20,970 bases of DNA from Candidatus Pacearchaeota archaeon (GCA_017609795.1 JAFCDH010000003.1:1-20970); one strand, 5' to 3'. Numbered from the stretch's first letter, positions 1-7,608 are shown. Notes: generated by a model from the sequence alone, not told the origin. Translations and numbers: made by a program.

Positions 1-30
1 AGATATCTTTTACATTTATTATTTTTTTAT

Positions 31-116
31 TTATATCTCTATAAAACTTAGAGCTTTATTATGAGTAGCTTAATCTTATCATCTTTATCTCTTTCTATGA
101 TTATAAGATATAGATA
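31..116 (+). repeat. Dispersed intergenic repeat, copy R1
   Basis: This is about 86 nt lying just beyond the 3' end of the disrupted deacylase gene. It aligns almost end to end with the copy at 19697-19788, sharing the blocks TATAAAACTTA, ATCTC and CTATG. It shares an exact 17-mer, CTTAATCTTATCATCTT, with the copy near 12988. Its ends are inverted (TATATCTCTATAA near 32-44 against TTATAAGATATA near 101-112), so it can fold as one long imperfect hairpin. Function is unknown. Confidence 0.7.
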
Positions 117-139
117 GTTTTTAAGTTATTTAAGTTTAA

Positions 140-851
140 TTATTTCTCAACCTCTTTTGTTCTTTTATATTTTAATCCAGAGTTTTCAATTATTTTTAGA
201 ATTTCTTGTCTTTGTTCTGATTTGCCACATCCTTTCCAGTCTATAAGAACTTGTTTTATTTGTTCTGTTGTTTTTTGTTCTGCTTGTTTAAGCATATTTT
301 CTGTTAATGGAAGCACATATTGAGGAATTATATGTGAAATTGCATAATTACTGTTTAATTGAATTTTATTAAATCCAGGGCAATAATGCGGGCCGCCTAT
401 TCCTATTGCAGGTGTGTTGTTTTTATTTGAATTATAATTTTGAAGAGAGAAAATAGTTTTTGCAATTACTTTTCCTGCTTGTTTGTCTTGCCATTGTTTT
501 GTTGTTGAACCTATTTCAATAAAACAGCAAGGTAATTCTATGTATGGGCCATGATGAGTGCATTCTAAGGTTATTAAATAATCTGTTAATTTATTATTTT
601 CTGCTATTTTATTTAGGTTTTGAAAAAGATATTTTAGAACTTGTGCTGATGTATTGCAAATTATTCCTTGTTTTCCTCCAAGTTTTGCATCTATTTTTAA
701 ATTCAGGAAGTTTGTCTATGTTTTCTGAATATATTGGATGCTTTTTTAATTCTATAATGGGTATTTGAGGAGCAAAACCTATTTTCTTTATTTGTTCAAC
801 TATATTGTTTCCTGCTGGATCATCTTTTCCATAAGCTATTGCAAAGCGCAT
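140..851 (-). pseudogene. dtdA: D-aminoacyl-tRNA deacylase (DtdA), disrupted by internal deletion and frameshift
   Basis: DtdA, the archaeal and plant GEK1-type enzyme, hydrolyses D-amino acids from mischarged tRNAs. The start at 851 encodes MRFAIAYGKDDPAGNNI, and that frame stops near 609. From about 690 down to the stop at 140, another frame is open throughout. It carries family signatures: an AKLGGK segment, TLECTHHGP, FIEIGS, AIGIGGPHYCPGF, ISHIIPQY and LIDWKG. Between the LPEF end of the first part and the AKLGGK of the second, the family normally has a segment of about 30 residues with a FxSRHSS motif and a TxHxxGN motif. That segment is absent, so this looks like an out-of-frame internal deletion rather than simple recoding. 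The rest of the second frame is intact, which suggests a recent event or an assembly error. The start lies 1 nt after the vapC stop, so it is probably cotranscribed with vapBC. Confidence 0.82.
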
Positions 852-852
852 T

Positions 853-1269
853 TTAATTTATATAATTTTTCATATTTTCTGTTGTTAAACAGTTTATTCG
901 ATCTTGCATTTTAAAGTGAGTATCATCTGACCAAACAACAGCATTAAAAGCAAGAGCAGTTGCAATAAAGATTATATCATTATGATCTATTTTATCCATT
1001 ATTTCAAATGCTTCATTATAGTAATCACGGATTTCTTCATATTTGGTAATTCGCATATGATTTAATAATAAAGAAATATTTTTTATAAATTCTATGTCAG
1101 AGTATCCTGTCTTTTTTAATATTTCTTCTTTATACTTATATACTTCTTGAAATTCATATTCTGGAAAAAGGAAATCATTCCCTGAATTAATAATTATCTC
1201 TCTTATTAATCCACTTTTTTTTATTAAAGCAGATATAAATATATTAGTATCTATTACAACTCTCATCAA
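853..1269 (-). CDS. vapC: PIN-domain ribonuclease, VapC-like toxin
   Basis: This is a 138-aa PIN-fold protein. PIN toxins are Mg-dependent RNases that cleave tRNA or rRNA until bound by their antitoxin. The N-terminal strand VVIDTNIF gives the first catalytic Asp (D7). E39 or E42 in the PEYEFQEV segment, D95/D98 in KIDHNDIIF, and D115/D116 in VWSDDTHF supply the remaining acidic residues. The length fits the family. The start overlaps the last 26 nt of the upstream ribbon-helix-helix gene, a normal arrangement for an antitoxin-toxin operon with translational coupling. A second ATG follows immediately, so the true start could be one codon later. The RNA target cannot be read from the sequence. 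Confidence 0.85.
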   Translation of the reverse strand: MMRVVIDTNIFISALIKKSGLIREIIINSGNDFLFPEYEFQEVYKYKEEILKKTGYSDIEFIKNISLLLNHMRITKYEEIRDYYNEAFEIMDKIDHNDIIFIATALAFNAVVWSDDTHFKMQDRINCLTTENMKNYIN

Positions 1270-1480
1270 ATCTTAAAGCTGCAGACCTTTTTATTTTTTT
1301 GCTTATTTCTTTTATTTCTTTATTTGTTATTTTGCTTTTAGAAGCTATTTTATTCATAATCTCTAAATCTTCTATTCTTTGCTCTATTGCTCTCCTAGCT
1401 ATTTCACTCCATCTAATCTCACTCATTTGCTTCATTTTTTTATGAAGTTTGTCTGGGATTGCTAAAGTCATATTTGCCAT
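1244..1480 (-). CDS. vapB: Ribbon-helix-helix antitoxin, VapB-like
   Basis: This 78-aa protein begins MANMTLAIPDKLHKKMKQMS. That is the N-terminal strand and first helix of a ribbon-helix-helix DNA-binding domain, followed by a second helix (RWSEIARRAIEQR). The C-terminal 30 residues are charged and would bind the toxin. It is the first gene of the vapBC pair, overlaps vapC by 26 nt, and so is its likely antitoxin and autorepressor. A perfect 10-bp inverted repeat overlaps its TATA box just upstream. The TATA spacing implies a leaderless mRNA. Confidence 0.83.
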   Translation of the reverse strand: MANMTLAIPDKLHKKMKQMSEIRWSEIARRAIEQRIEDLEIMNKIASKSKITNKEIKEISKKIKRSAALRFDESCNRY

Positions 1481-1486
1481 TATACA

Positions 1487-1510
1487 TAAATATGTGAAAA
1501 CACATATTTA
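1487..1510 (-). promoter_or_regulatory. vapBC promoter with perfect inverted-repeat operator
   Basis: TAAATATGTG (1487-1496) and CACATATTTA (1501-1510) form a perfect 10-bp inverted repeat around AAAA. On the minus strand it contains a TTTAAATA box about 25-30 nt before the vapB ATG at 1480. Repressor binding here would cover the TATA box, which fits autoregulation by the VapBC complex. Confidence 0.65.
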
Positions 1511-1552
1511 AACTTTTTGGTTTTAAAAAATCTTTATATAAATATTTGTTAT

Positions 1553-2101
1553 TTATCTTGATTTTTTCTTTTTACCCTTTTTTGTACGAATGTTTTCTAT
1601 TTTTAATTTTCTTGTTTTAAATCCTTTTGGTTTAGGCCTATAAAAATTTAATAAGAAATTTTTAATTTTCTTAACCTTTAAATTAGCTTTATCATCGCTT
1701 CCAATATATTTAATTACACCAGAAACCCCAGTAGTTACTCTATTGTCTGCTCCAATTATTCCCTCCATTCCCTGATAACTTGAATGAAAAATATCTCTAA
1801 GAAAAATTTCAAAATTTTCATTTCTTAAATCATATCCTATAAGAAGGCTCATATTAGTAACATTCATGTCTAAAGGGAAACTAGAAGTTTTTTCTTCCCT
1901 TCCTTTAAAAGAATGAATATCATATTTAATTACTCCTTCGCTATTTGCAAGATCTATTTTTATTCCTTCTGATTCTAAGGTTTTTAATAATTGTGATGTA
2001 GGTTTATCTCTAACAGAAGCATAAATATTCATATCAGATTTAGGAGTTCCTGAACAATATGATTCCCTATTAATTAATTGAAAACTTTCTTTAATTTCCA
2101 T
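1553..2101 (-). CDS. Hypothetical protein with lysine-rich C-terminal tail
   Basis: This is a 182-aa protein I do not recognise. Residues 1 to about 140 alternate predicted strands and helices, with no signal peptide or membrane segment. The last 30 residues are strongly basic, ending in a KKGKKKKSR run, which suggests nucleic-acid or ribosome contact (inference only). A TTTAAATA box on the minus strand about 20-25 nt before the ATG at 2101, preceded by a BRE-like GATCC, gives it its own leaderless promoter. The minus-strand T-run just after its stop (around 1527-1535) could end its transcript before vapBC. Confidence 0.7.
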   Translation of the reverse strand: MEIKESFQLINRESYCSGTPKSDMNIYASVRDKPTSQLLKTLESEGIKIDLANSEGVIKYDIHSFKGREEKTSSFPLDMNVTNMSLLIGYDLRNENFEIFLRDIFHSSYQGMEGIIGADNRVTTGVSGVIKYIGSDDKANLKVKKIKNFLLNFYRPKPKGFKTRKLKIENIRTKKGKKKKSR

Positions 2102-2198
2102 ATTTTAAGTATGATAATTCTATTTAAAAAGGATCGTATAAAATATTATATAATCTCAATATATTTAAATAATAAATGTTTCTAAATAAATTATGTTA

Positions 2199-2219
2199 CA
2201 AACCTTTTAAAAAGGTTTG
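2199..2219. promoter_or_regulatory. Palindrome over the TATA box of the gene at 2239
   Basis: CAAACCTTTT and AAAAGGTTTG flank a single A, a perfect 10-bp inverted repeat. Its AT centre is a TATA-like box about 30 nt before the ATG at 2239. It looks like a promoter with a built-in operator. A GTTTGACCCAAACC tract follows it. No regulator can be assigned. Confidence 0.45.
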
Positions 2220-2238
2220 ACCCAAACCAAAACTTAAA

Positions 2239-2481
2239 ATGAAAAATTTATTTTATATTTTATTATTAATATTGGGAATTCCTGTTGGACTTTTACTTGC
2301 AAGGCTTTGCAAGGAAGAAATTAAATCCTGGAAAAAAAGATTATTTGTTATGTTATTTGTTTGTTTAATTTTAATTGTTCTTGTTGCTTTTTTAAGTTTT
2401 GAATATAAAATTCCCGTGATAATTAGTTTGTTTTTTGTGGTAGTTACTTGTTTGATTATTGTTTGGAAAGCAAACTCTTAA
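2239..2481 (+). CDS. Small three-pass membrane protein
   Basis: This is an 80-aa hydrophobic protein, not recognised. Predicted membrane spans lie at about residues 4-22, 34-54 and 58-77. A basic loop (residues 24-34, CKEEIKSWKKR) separates the first two and a short FEYKI loop the last two. No catalytic motif is visible. The start follows a TATA-containing palindrome at leaderless spacing. The stop is 24 nt before diphthine synthase, with little room for a separate promoter, so the two are probably cotranscribed, though that need not mean a shared function. Confidence 0.7.
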   Translation: MKNLFYILLLILGIPVGLLLARLCKEEIKSWKKRLFVMLFVCLILIVLVAFLSFEYKIPVIISLFFVVVTCLIIVWKANS

Positions 2482-2505
2482 AAACCATTTTTTTCTCATA
2501 AGTTC

Positions 2506-3219
2506 ATGCTATACATAATAGGATTAGGATTAAATGAAAAAGGCATATCTAAACAAGGAATGCTTGCTTTAGAAAAATGTCATAAGGTTTACTTAGATGG
2601 ATATACTTCTGATTTTCCTTATGATTTAAATGAATTAAGATTGGGAAAGAAAATTATTCCCCTTGATAGAAAAGAAATTGAATCTAATAGATTAATAAAA
2701 GAAGCAAAAGGTAGAAGAATTGTTTTGCTTGTTTATGGTGGCCCTTTATTTGCAACAACTCATATGAGCTTGGTTCTTGATGCTCAGGCACAAAAAGTTG
2801 GAGTCAAAATTATTTATTCTGCTTCTGTTTTTGATGCAATTGCAGAAACTGGTTTGCAATTATATAAGTTTGGAAAAATTGCAAGCATGCCTAATTTGAA
2901 TACTAATCCAAAAAGTGATTTTATGAAATATGTTAAAGAAAATCAAAGCATTAAAGCTCATTCTTTAATTTTAATTGATATTGGGCTTTCATTTACAGAT
3001 GCTTTAAATCAATTAATTGTTGAGAGTGAAGAAAAAAAGATTAAAATTGATAAGTTAGTTGTTTGCAGTAAATTAGGAACAGATGAATCTAAGAGTTTTT
3101 ATAATAGTATTGATAAATTAAAGGAGATGAATGAGGAGATTAAGGCTCCTTTTTGTTTTATTATTCCTGGAGAAATGCATTTTTTAGAAGAAGAAGGTTT
3201 AGGAAGGTTTAAAAACTAA
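2506..3219 (+). CDS. dphB: Diphthine synthase (EF2 diphthamide methyltransferase)
   Basis: DphB uses S-adenosylmethionine to methylate the modified histidine of elongation factor 2 during diphthamide synthesis. The 237-aa protein starts MLYIIGLGLNEKGISKQG, the typical first strand of this tetrapyrrole-methylase-fold family. It also has ATTHMSLVLDAQ (about residues 85-96), SASVFDAIAETGLQLYKFGK and a C-terminal FCFIIPGEMHF. It is somewhat shorter than most archaeal DphB proteins. One oddity is that the usual GDP of the VPGDPxxATTH loop reads GGP here, an Asp-to-Gly change at the start of the cofactor-binding region. The rest of the fold looks complete, so I expect a working enzyme. Confidence 0.93.
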   Translation: MLYIIGLGLNEKGISKQGMLALEKCHKVYLDGYTSDFPYDLNELRLGKKIIPLDRKEIESNRLIKEAKGRRIVLLVYGGPLFATTHMSLVLDAQAQKVGVKIIYSASVFDAIAETGLQLYKFGKIASMPNLNTNPKSDFMKYVKENQSIKAHSLILIDIGLSFTDALNQLIVESEEKKIKIDKLVVCSKLGTDESKSFYNSIDKLKEMNEEIKAPFCFIIPGEMHFLEEEGLGRFKN

Positions 3220-3346
3220 AACCTCTAAGTAATATTTCTTAAAATGGCTGCAAAAATAATCAATCAGGTGATTAGAATTTCTATTGTAGCTGAGATTATT
3301 AATATTATTTAATTACAAGCTGATTTCTGGCTTGTGGGAATTTAAA

Positions 3347-3571
3347 ATGACTTTAGATGATTATATGAAATTAACAAATGATGAAAAAGATGAAGTTAGA
3401 AAAAAGTTTCTTGATTTTATGCATGCTTATGATTTTAAAGGAGCTTATGAGTATTATAATACTCTTTCTCCTATAGCTCAAAAACACATTAGAACAGAGA
3501 GTAATTGTTCTTGGCAATATTTAGAAATGAATAGTAGATTAGATAAAATTGATGAAGATTTGTGGTTATAA
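3347..3571 (+). CDS. Small acidic hypothetical protein
   Basis: This is a 74-aa soluble, helix-rich protein with acidic patches (NDEKDEVRKKF near the start, DKIDEDLWL at the end). I do not recognise it. I chose the ATG at 3347. A TTG five codons upstream (3332) is in frame but falls inside a hairpin (ACAAGC 3315-3320 paired with GCTTGT 3330-3335). It sits 47 nt before IleRS in the same direction and could share its transcript, although TATA-like tracts also occur in that gap. Confidence 0.6.
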   Translation: MTLDDYMKLTNDEKDEVRKKFLDFMHAYDFKGAYEYYNTLSPIAQKHIRTESNCSWQYLEMNSRLDKIDEDLWL

Positions 3572-3618
3572 GACAGATTTAAAAATACTAAAGATTTAAT
3601 AAAATAAAAAGAAATAAA

Positions 3619-6423
3619 ATGAAAAACTTAACAGAAGAGCAAATACTTAACTTTTGGAAGAAAAGGAAAATTTATGAAAAATCTGTAAAAAAAAATAAAA
3701 GGGGAAAAAGATTTTATATGATGGATGGACCTCCTTATGCAACAGGATATATTCATATGGGAACTGCTCTTAATAAGATTTTAAAAGATATTACTATGAG
3801 GAGCCATAGAAATCAGGGATTTAATGTTTTTGATAGGGCTGGTTATGATACTCATGGAGTCCCAATTGAGTTTCAAATTGAAAAACAAATTGGAAGCAAA
3901 AGTAAAAAAGATATTGAAAAATATGGTATTAAAAGATTTGTAGATAAATGTAAACAATTTGCTACTAAATTTATAGATGTTATGAATGATGAATTTGAGA
4001 ATTTAGGGGTTTGGATGGACTTTAAAACTCCCTATTTAACTTTAAATAAGGATTATATTGAAACAATTTGGAATTGTTTTAAGATTGCTGATAAAAAAGG
4101 ATTATTATATTTAGGTAAATATCCAGTTCATATTTGCCCAAGATGTGAAACAGCTGTTGCTTATAATGAAATTGAATATAAAAAACAAGAAGACACTTCT
4201 ATTTTTGTTAAGTTTCCTTTAAAATCCCAAAGAAATAAGATTTTTTTAATAATTTGGACTACAACTCCTTGGACCTTACCTGGAAATACAGGAATTATGG
4301 TGAATCCTAATTTTGATTATCAAGAGATTGAGGTTGGTGGTGAAACTTGGATTATTGCTAAAAAATTAGTTTCAAAGATTATGAATGAATTAGGTATAGG
4401 TTATGTTGTTAAAAAAACAATTAAAGGAAAAGATATGAATGGTTGGGAATATGAAAACCCTTTATCTAAAGATTTAAGATTAAATATTAATAATGGCTAT
4501 AGAGTTATCTTATCAAGCAGATATGTTAATTTAGAAGAAGGAACTGGACTTGTTCATTGTGCTCCCGGACATGGAAAAGAAGATTATGAAGTTGGAAAAA
4601 AACACAACTTAGATATGCCTTGTCCTGTTAATATTAATGGTTTATTAACTAAAGAAGCTGGAAAATATTCTAATAAAAAAGCTCGTATAGTTGATAAGGA
4701 AATAATTGAGGATTTAAAAGAAGATGGATTTTTAGTTCATAAATTAAAATATGTTCATGACTATCCTTTGTGTTGGAGATGTAAAAGTCCATTGTTAATG
4801 GTTTCTCAACCACAATGGTTTTTGAGAATTTCTAAAATACATTCTAGATTATTAAAAGAAAATATGAAAACTAATTGGATTCCTGATTATATGAAATTAA
4901 GGATGAAAGCTTGGTTAAAAGGAATTTCTGATTGGCCTATTTCAAGAAAAAGATATTGGGGAACCCCTCTACCAATTTGGATTTGTGATAAATGTAATAA
5001 AAAAATTGTTGTTGGAAGTATTAAGGAATTAAGAAAATTAGGAGGAAAAGTTAGTGGTGTTCATAAACCTGAAATTGATAATGTCAAATTAAAATGTAAA
5101 TGTGGTGGACAAATAAATAGAGTTGAAGAAGTATTAGATGTTTGGTTTGATTCTGGAGTTTCAAGTTGGGCTGCTTTAGATAAAGAAAATAAAAAATTTT
5201 GGCCTGCAAACATTAATATAGAAGGAAAAGACCAAGTTAGAGGGTGGTGGAATTCTCAGTTAATTTTATCACAAATTCAATTCAATAAAAAACCTTTTGA
5301 AAATATTCTTGTTCATGGAATGGTTTTAGATTTAAGTAAAAGAAAAATGTCTAAATCTAAAGGAAATATAACTTCTCCTCAAGAGATAATTAATAAATAT
5401 AGTAGAGATTATTTAAGATATTATTTTGCGAAAATATCTAAGGGAGAAGATTTTGCATTTGATGAAAAAGAGTTTAAAGATATTAAAAAAACATTTATTA
5501 TTTTAAATAATGTAAATAACTTTATTTCTCAGATGAATAATGAGAAATCTAAGTTAAAGCTTGAGGACAGATGGATTTTAAGTAAATATAATTCTTTAAT
5601 TAAAAATATAACTGAAAGTTATGATAAATTCAAATTTTCAGAAGTTGTGCAATTAATTGAAGAGTTTTTAGTTTTTGATGTATCAAGAACTTATATTCAA
5701 ATAATTAGAGATAGATCAGATGAAACTTATGAAATTTTAAATAAAATTAGAATTGGTTTAATTAAACTCCTTGCTCCAATAATTCCTTTTTTAACAGAAA
5801 AAATATGGCAAGAGTTTAGAGGTAAAAAACTTGTGAAAGCAGAGTCTGTGCATCTTTCTGATTGGCCTAAAATTGATGATAAACTTATTGATAAAAATTT
5901 AGAGTTTGCATTTGATTTAATTCTAAAAGTAATAGAAGATGGATTAGCTGAAAGAGATAAAGCTAAGATTGGTTTAAAATGGCCTTTAGCAAAAGCTACG
6001 ATTTATGTTGGGACTTTAAAAAGTCATAATAGGTTTAAGGATATTATTAAAAAACAATTAAATGTGAAAAAAGTTGAGTTTATTGGGAAACCTAAAGGGA
6101 TAAGGCCTGGAAGATCTGTTAGACTAGACACAAAACTAACCTCTGAATTAAAAGCAGAAGGTTTTGCTCGTGAAATTTCAAGAAAAGTTCAAAATACTAG
6201 AAAAAAAGTTGGATTAGTTAAAACTGATAAAATTAGATTAGGAGTTGTTACAGGTCCTGATTTAAGAGATTTGTTATCTGCTTATCCTAAAATACTTTTA
6301 CTTATTAAAGATAGAACAAATAGTGAAGAAGTTATGATAAATCCTGAAAAAAAAGACTACAAAAATAAATCTAAAGAAAAAATTAAAGATGAAAAGGTTG
6401 TTGTTTTGTTTTCAAAGATATGA
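3619..6423 (+). CDS. ileS: Isoleucyl-tRNA synthetase
   Basis: This class Ia synthetase charges tRNA-Ile with isoleucine. It is 934 aa, compact compared with most archaeal IleRS of roughly 1,000 aa or more. The ATP-binding HIGH-type motif is GYIHMGTA with H46, and the KMSKS loop is at residues 576-580. The large editing (CP1) insertion between them contains WTTTPWTLPGN and GTGLVHCAPGHG, which proofread valine. Zinc-binding pairs are visible at C173/C176, C385/C388, C456/C459 and C493/C495. WFDSGVSSWA and the C-terminal anticodon-binding helices follow. The final 30 residues are a lysine-rich stretch and a VVVLFSKI end. TATA-like sequences at about 3577-3603 precede the start. Confidence 0.96.
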   Translation: MKNLTEEQILNFWKKRKIYEKSVKKNKRGKRFYMMDGPPYATGYIHMGTALNKILKDITMRSHRNQGFNVFDRAGYDTHGVPIEFQIEKQIGSKSKKDIEKYGIKRFVDKCKQFATKFIDVMNDEFENLGVWMDFKTPYLTLNKDYIETIWNCFKIADKKGLLYLGKYPVHICPRCETAVAYNEIEYKKQEDTSIFVKFPLKSQRNKIFLIIWTTTPWTLPGNTGIMVNPNFDYQEIEVGGETWIIAKKLVSKIMNELGIGYVVKKTIKGKDMNGWEYENPLSKDLRLNINNGYRVILSSRYVNLEEGTGLVHCAPGHGKEDYEVGKKHNLDMPCPVNINGLLTKEAGKYSNKKARIVDKEIIEDLKEDGFLVHKLKYVHDYPLCWRCKSPLLMVSQPQWFLRISKIHSRLLKENMKTNWIPDYMKLRMKAWLKGISDWPISRKRYWGTPLPIWICDKCNKKIVVGSIKELRKLGGKVSGVHKPEIDNVKLKCKCGGQINRVEEVLDVWFDSGVSSWAALDKENKKFWPANINIEGKDQVRGWWNSQLILSQIQFNKKPFENILVHGMVLDLSKRKMSKSKGNITSPQEIINKYSRDYLRYYFAKISKGEDFAFDEKEFKDIKKTFIILNNVNNFISQMNNEKSKLKLEDRWILSKYNSLIKNITESYDKFKFSEVVQLIEEFLVFDVSRTYIQIIRDRSDETYEILNKIRIGLIKLLAPIIPFLTEKIWQEFRGKKLVKAESVHLSDWPKIDDKLIDKNLEFAFDLILKVIEDGLAERDKAKIGLKWPLAKATIYVGTLKSHNRFKDIIKKQLNVKKVEFIGKPKGIRPGRSVRLDTKLTSELKAEGFAREISRKVQNTRKKVGLVKTDKIRLGVVTGPDLRDLLSAYPKILLLIKDRTNSEEVMINPEKKDYKNKSKEKIKDEKVVVLFSKI

Positions 6424-6442
6424 TTTACTGGTAATATTATTA

Positions 6443-6537
6443 CTGGAATCTTAATGATTTGTTCTTCTGTTTTTTAAGCTCTACTCTCTTATTTTAATCC
6501 CAGTAGTTTATCTCACTATATTCATTGAGATACTAAG
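6443..6537 (+). repeat. Dispersed intergenic repeat, copy R6 (degenerate)
   Basis: This copy follows ileS. It starts CTGGAATCTTAATG, as does the copy at 7517, and ends GAGATACTAAG, like the right ends of the other copies. Near its end TATCTCA (6509-6515) and TGAGATA (6525-6531) pair around a 9-nt loop. The middle has diverged, so it is the least certain member. Confidence 0.45.
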
Positions 6538-6584
6538 GGTTTATTTGATTTTTAGGTTTTTTTAGATGACAAAATCTCATTTAC

Positions 6585-6607
6585 CGTCGATAAATGAATT
6601 ATCGACG
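6585..6607. promoter_or_regulatory. GC-rich inverted repeat upstream of the TrmB-family gene
   Basis: CGTCGATAA (6585-6593) and TTATCGACG (6599-6607) form a perfect 9-bp inverted repeat around ATGAA. Its two CG steps per arm stand out against the AT-rich surroundings. It lies about 40 nt upstream of the TATA box of the regulator gene, so it could be a regulator binding site. With no T-run after it, a terminator role for ileS is less likely. Confidence 0.5.
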
Positions 6608-6640
6608 AGTATATTTTAATACTATGATTAAATGACGAAA

Positions 6641-6690
6641 ACATTTAAATAGTGTATTTGATTTAAATTATTAAATTGAAACAAAGAGGT
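6641..6690 (+). promoter_or_regulatory. Promoter and Shine-Dalgarno site of the TrmB-family gene
   Basis: TTTAAATA at 6644-6651, preceded by a BRE-like CGAAAAC, predicts a start of transcription near 6674. That leaves a leader of about 24 nt. The leader carries GAGGT at 6686-6690, 7 nt before the ATG at 6698. Most other genes here have leaderless TATA spacing, so this one is probably translated by a different initiation route. Confidence 0.6.
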
Positions 6691-6697
6691 AAAAAAC

Positions 6698-7501
6698 ATG
6701 ATAGTCAAAGAGGAGTTTTTAAGCAGATTGAGAAAAATATTTGACCTTAATTTATATGAGGTTAAAGTTTGGACTGCTCTTTTATCTCGAGGAGTTAGTA
6801 CTGCTGGAGAATTAAGCAACATATCTGATGTTCCAAGAAGTAGAACTTATGATATTCTTGAAACTTTAGAGAAAAAAGGATTTATTGTAATGAAGCTTGG
6901 AAAACCAATTAAGTTTGTTGCATTAAAACCAGGAGAAGTTATTGAAAGAGTTAAGAAAAATTTAGCTAAAAGTGCTGAGGAAAAGAGCAAAAGACTTGAT
7001 AAATTAAAAGGAGAGGATATCCTTTCTGAGTTAAATTCATTATTTAGTGATGGAGTTAAGTTTGTTGAGCCATCTGATTTATCTGGAAGTGTCAAAGGCA
7101 GACAAAATGTTTATAATCATATGGATATGATGATTAGAGAAGCTGAAAAAACAATTACTATTGTTACAACTGCTCCTGGACTTAATAGAAAATTAGAAGC
7201 TTTAATGCCTTCACTTGAAAAAGCTAAAAAAAGAGGCGTTGAGATAAGAATTGCCACACAAATTAATGATACAAACAAAGAAGTTGCAGAGGAACTTTCT
7301 AAAATTGCAAAAGTAAGAAATATACCAAAAATAAGAGCAAGATTTGCAATTGTTGATTCTCAACAATTATTATTTATGGTATTAGATGATGAAACTGTCC
7401 ATCCTAATTATGATGTAGCTATTTGGTTAAGTACAGAATTCTTAGCTGCTGCAATGGAACAATTATTTGAAGCTGCTTGGAGTGGGGTTGAAAAAGAGTG
7501 A
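6698..7501 (+). CDS. TrmB-family transcriptional regulator
   Basis: This is a 267-aa archaeal regulator. An N-terminal winged helix-turn-helix (about residues 8-75) includes the recognition-helix segment VPRSRTYDILETLEKKGFI. A charged coiled-coil linker follows (about 80-110, VKKNLAKSAEEKSKRLDKL). The C-terminal domain (about 130-262) contains KTITIVTTAPGL and RARFAIVDSQQLLFMVLDD, the PLD-like effector fold seen in many TrmB proteins. In characterised members, this domain responds to sugars or other metabolites. The ligand here cannot be told. It has its own promoter with a ribosome-binding site and an inverted repeat upstream, and is flanked on both sides by intergenic repeat copies, so it is probably monocistronic. 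Confidence 0.88.
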   Translation: MIVKEEFLSRLRKIFDLNLYEVKVWTALLSRGVSTAGELSNISDVPRSRTYDILETLEKKGFIVMKLGKPIKFVALKPGEVIERVKKNLAKSAEEKSKRLDKLKGEDILSELNSLFSDGVKFVEPSDLSGSVKGRQNVYNHMDMMIREAEKTITIVTTAPGLNRKLEALMPSLEKAKKRGVEIRIATQINDTNKEVAEELSKIAKVRNIPKIRARFAIVDSQQLLFMVLDDETVHPNYDVAIWLSTEFLAAAMEQLFEAAWSGVEKE

Positions 7502-7516
7502 GAAATCTATTTTTAT

Positions 7517-7608
7517 CTGGAATCTTAATGTATGATAATGACACACACTTCTCTTCTTTAAACTTAATCTCATCATAGCCTCTTGTTATATGCTTATAAG
7601 ATATAAGA
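7517..7608 (+). repeat. Dispersed intergenic repeat, copy R7
   Basis: This copy lies between the TrmB-family gene and the GtrA-like gene. Its left end is CTGGAATCTTAATG, as in copy R6. Its right half, from CTTAATCTCATCAT through ATGCTTATAAGATATAAG, aligns closely with copy R1. Confidence 0.6.

Noticed and set aside
544..768. Plus-strand open frame over the deacylase gene
   Set aside because: It is antisense to a frame with clear DtdA motifs. Its hydrophobic composition is what the complement of Lys/Asn-rich coding gives.
3244..3312. A 22-codon frame (MAAKIINQVIRISIVAEII...) between dphB and the small acidic protein gene
   Set aside because: It is very short, with no clear promoter, no coupling to a neighbour and no recognisable motif. 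Such frames are common by chance here.
3332..3346. TTG start five codons upstream for the small acidic protein
   Set aside because: It lies within a hairpin stem, and the ATG at 3347 follows a TATA-like tract and needs no rare start codon.
6628..7095. Minus-strand open frames over the TrmB-family gene and its promoter
   Set aside because: They are shadows of a well-supported plus-strand gene, with no promoter or motif of their own.
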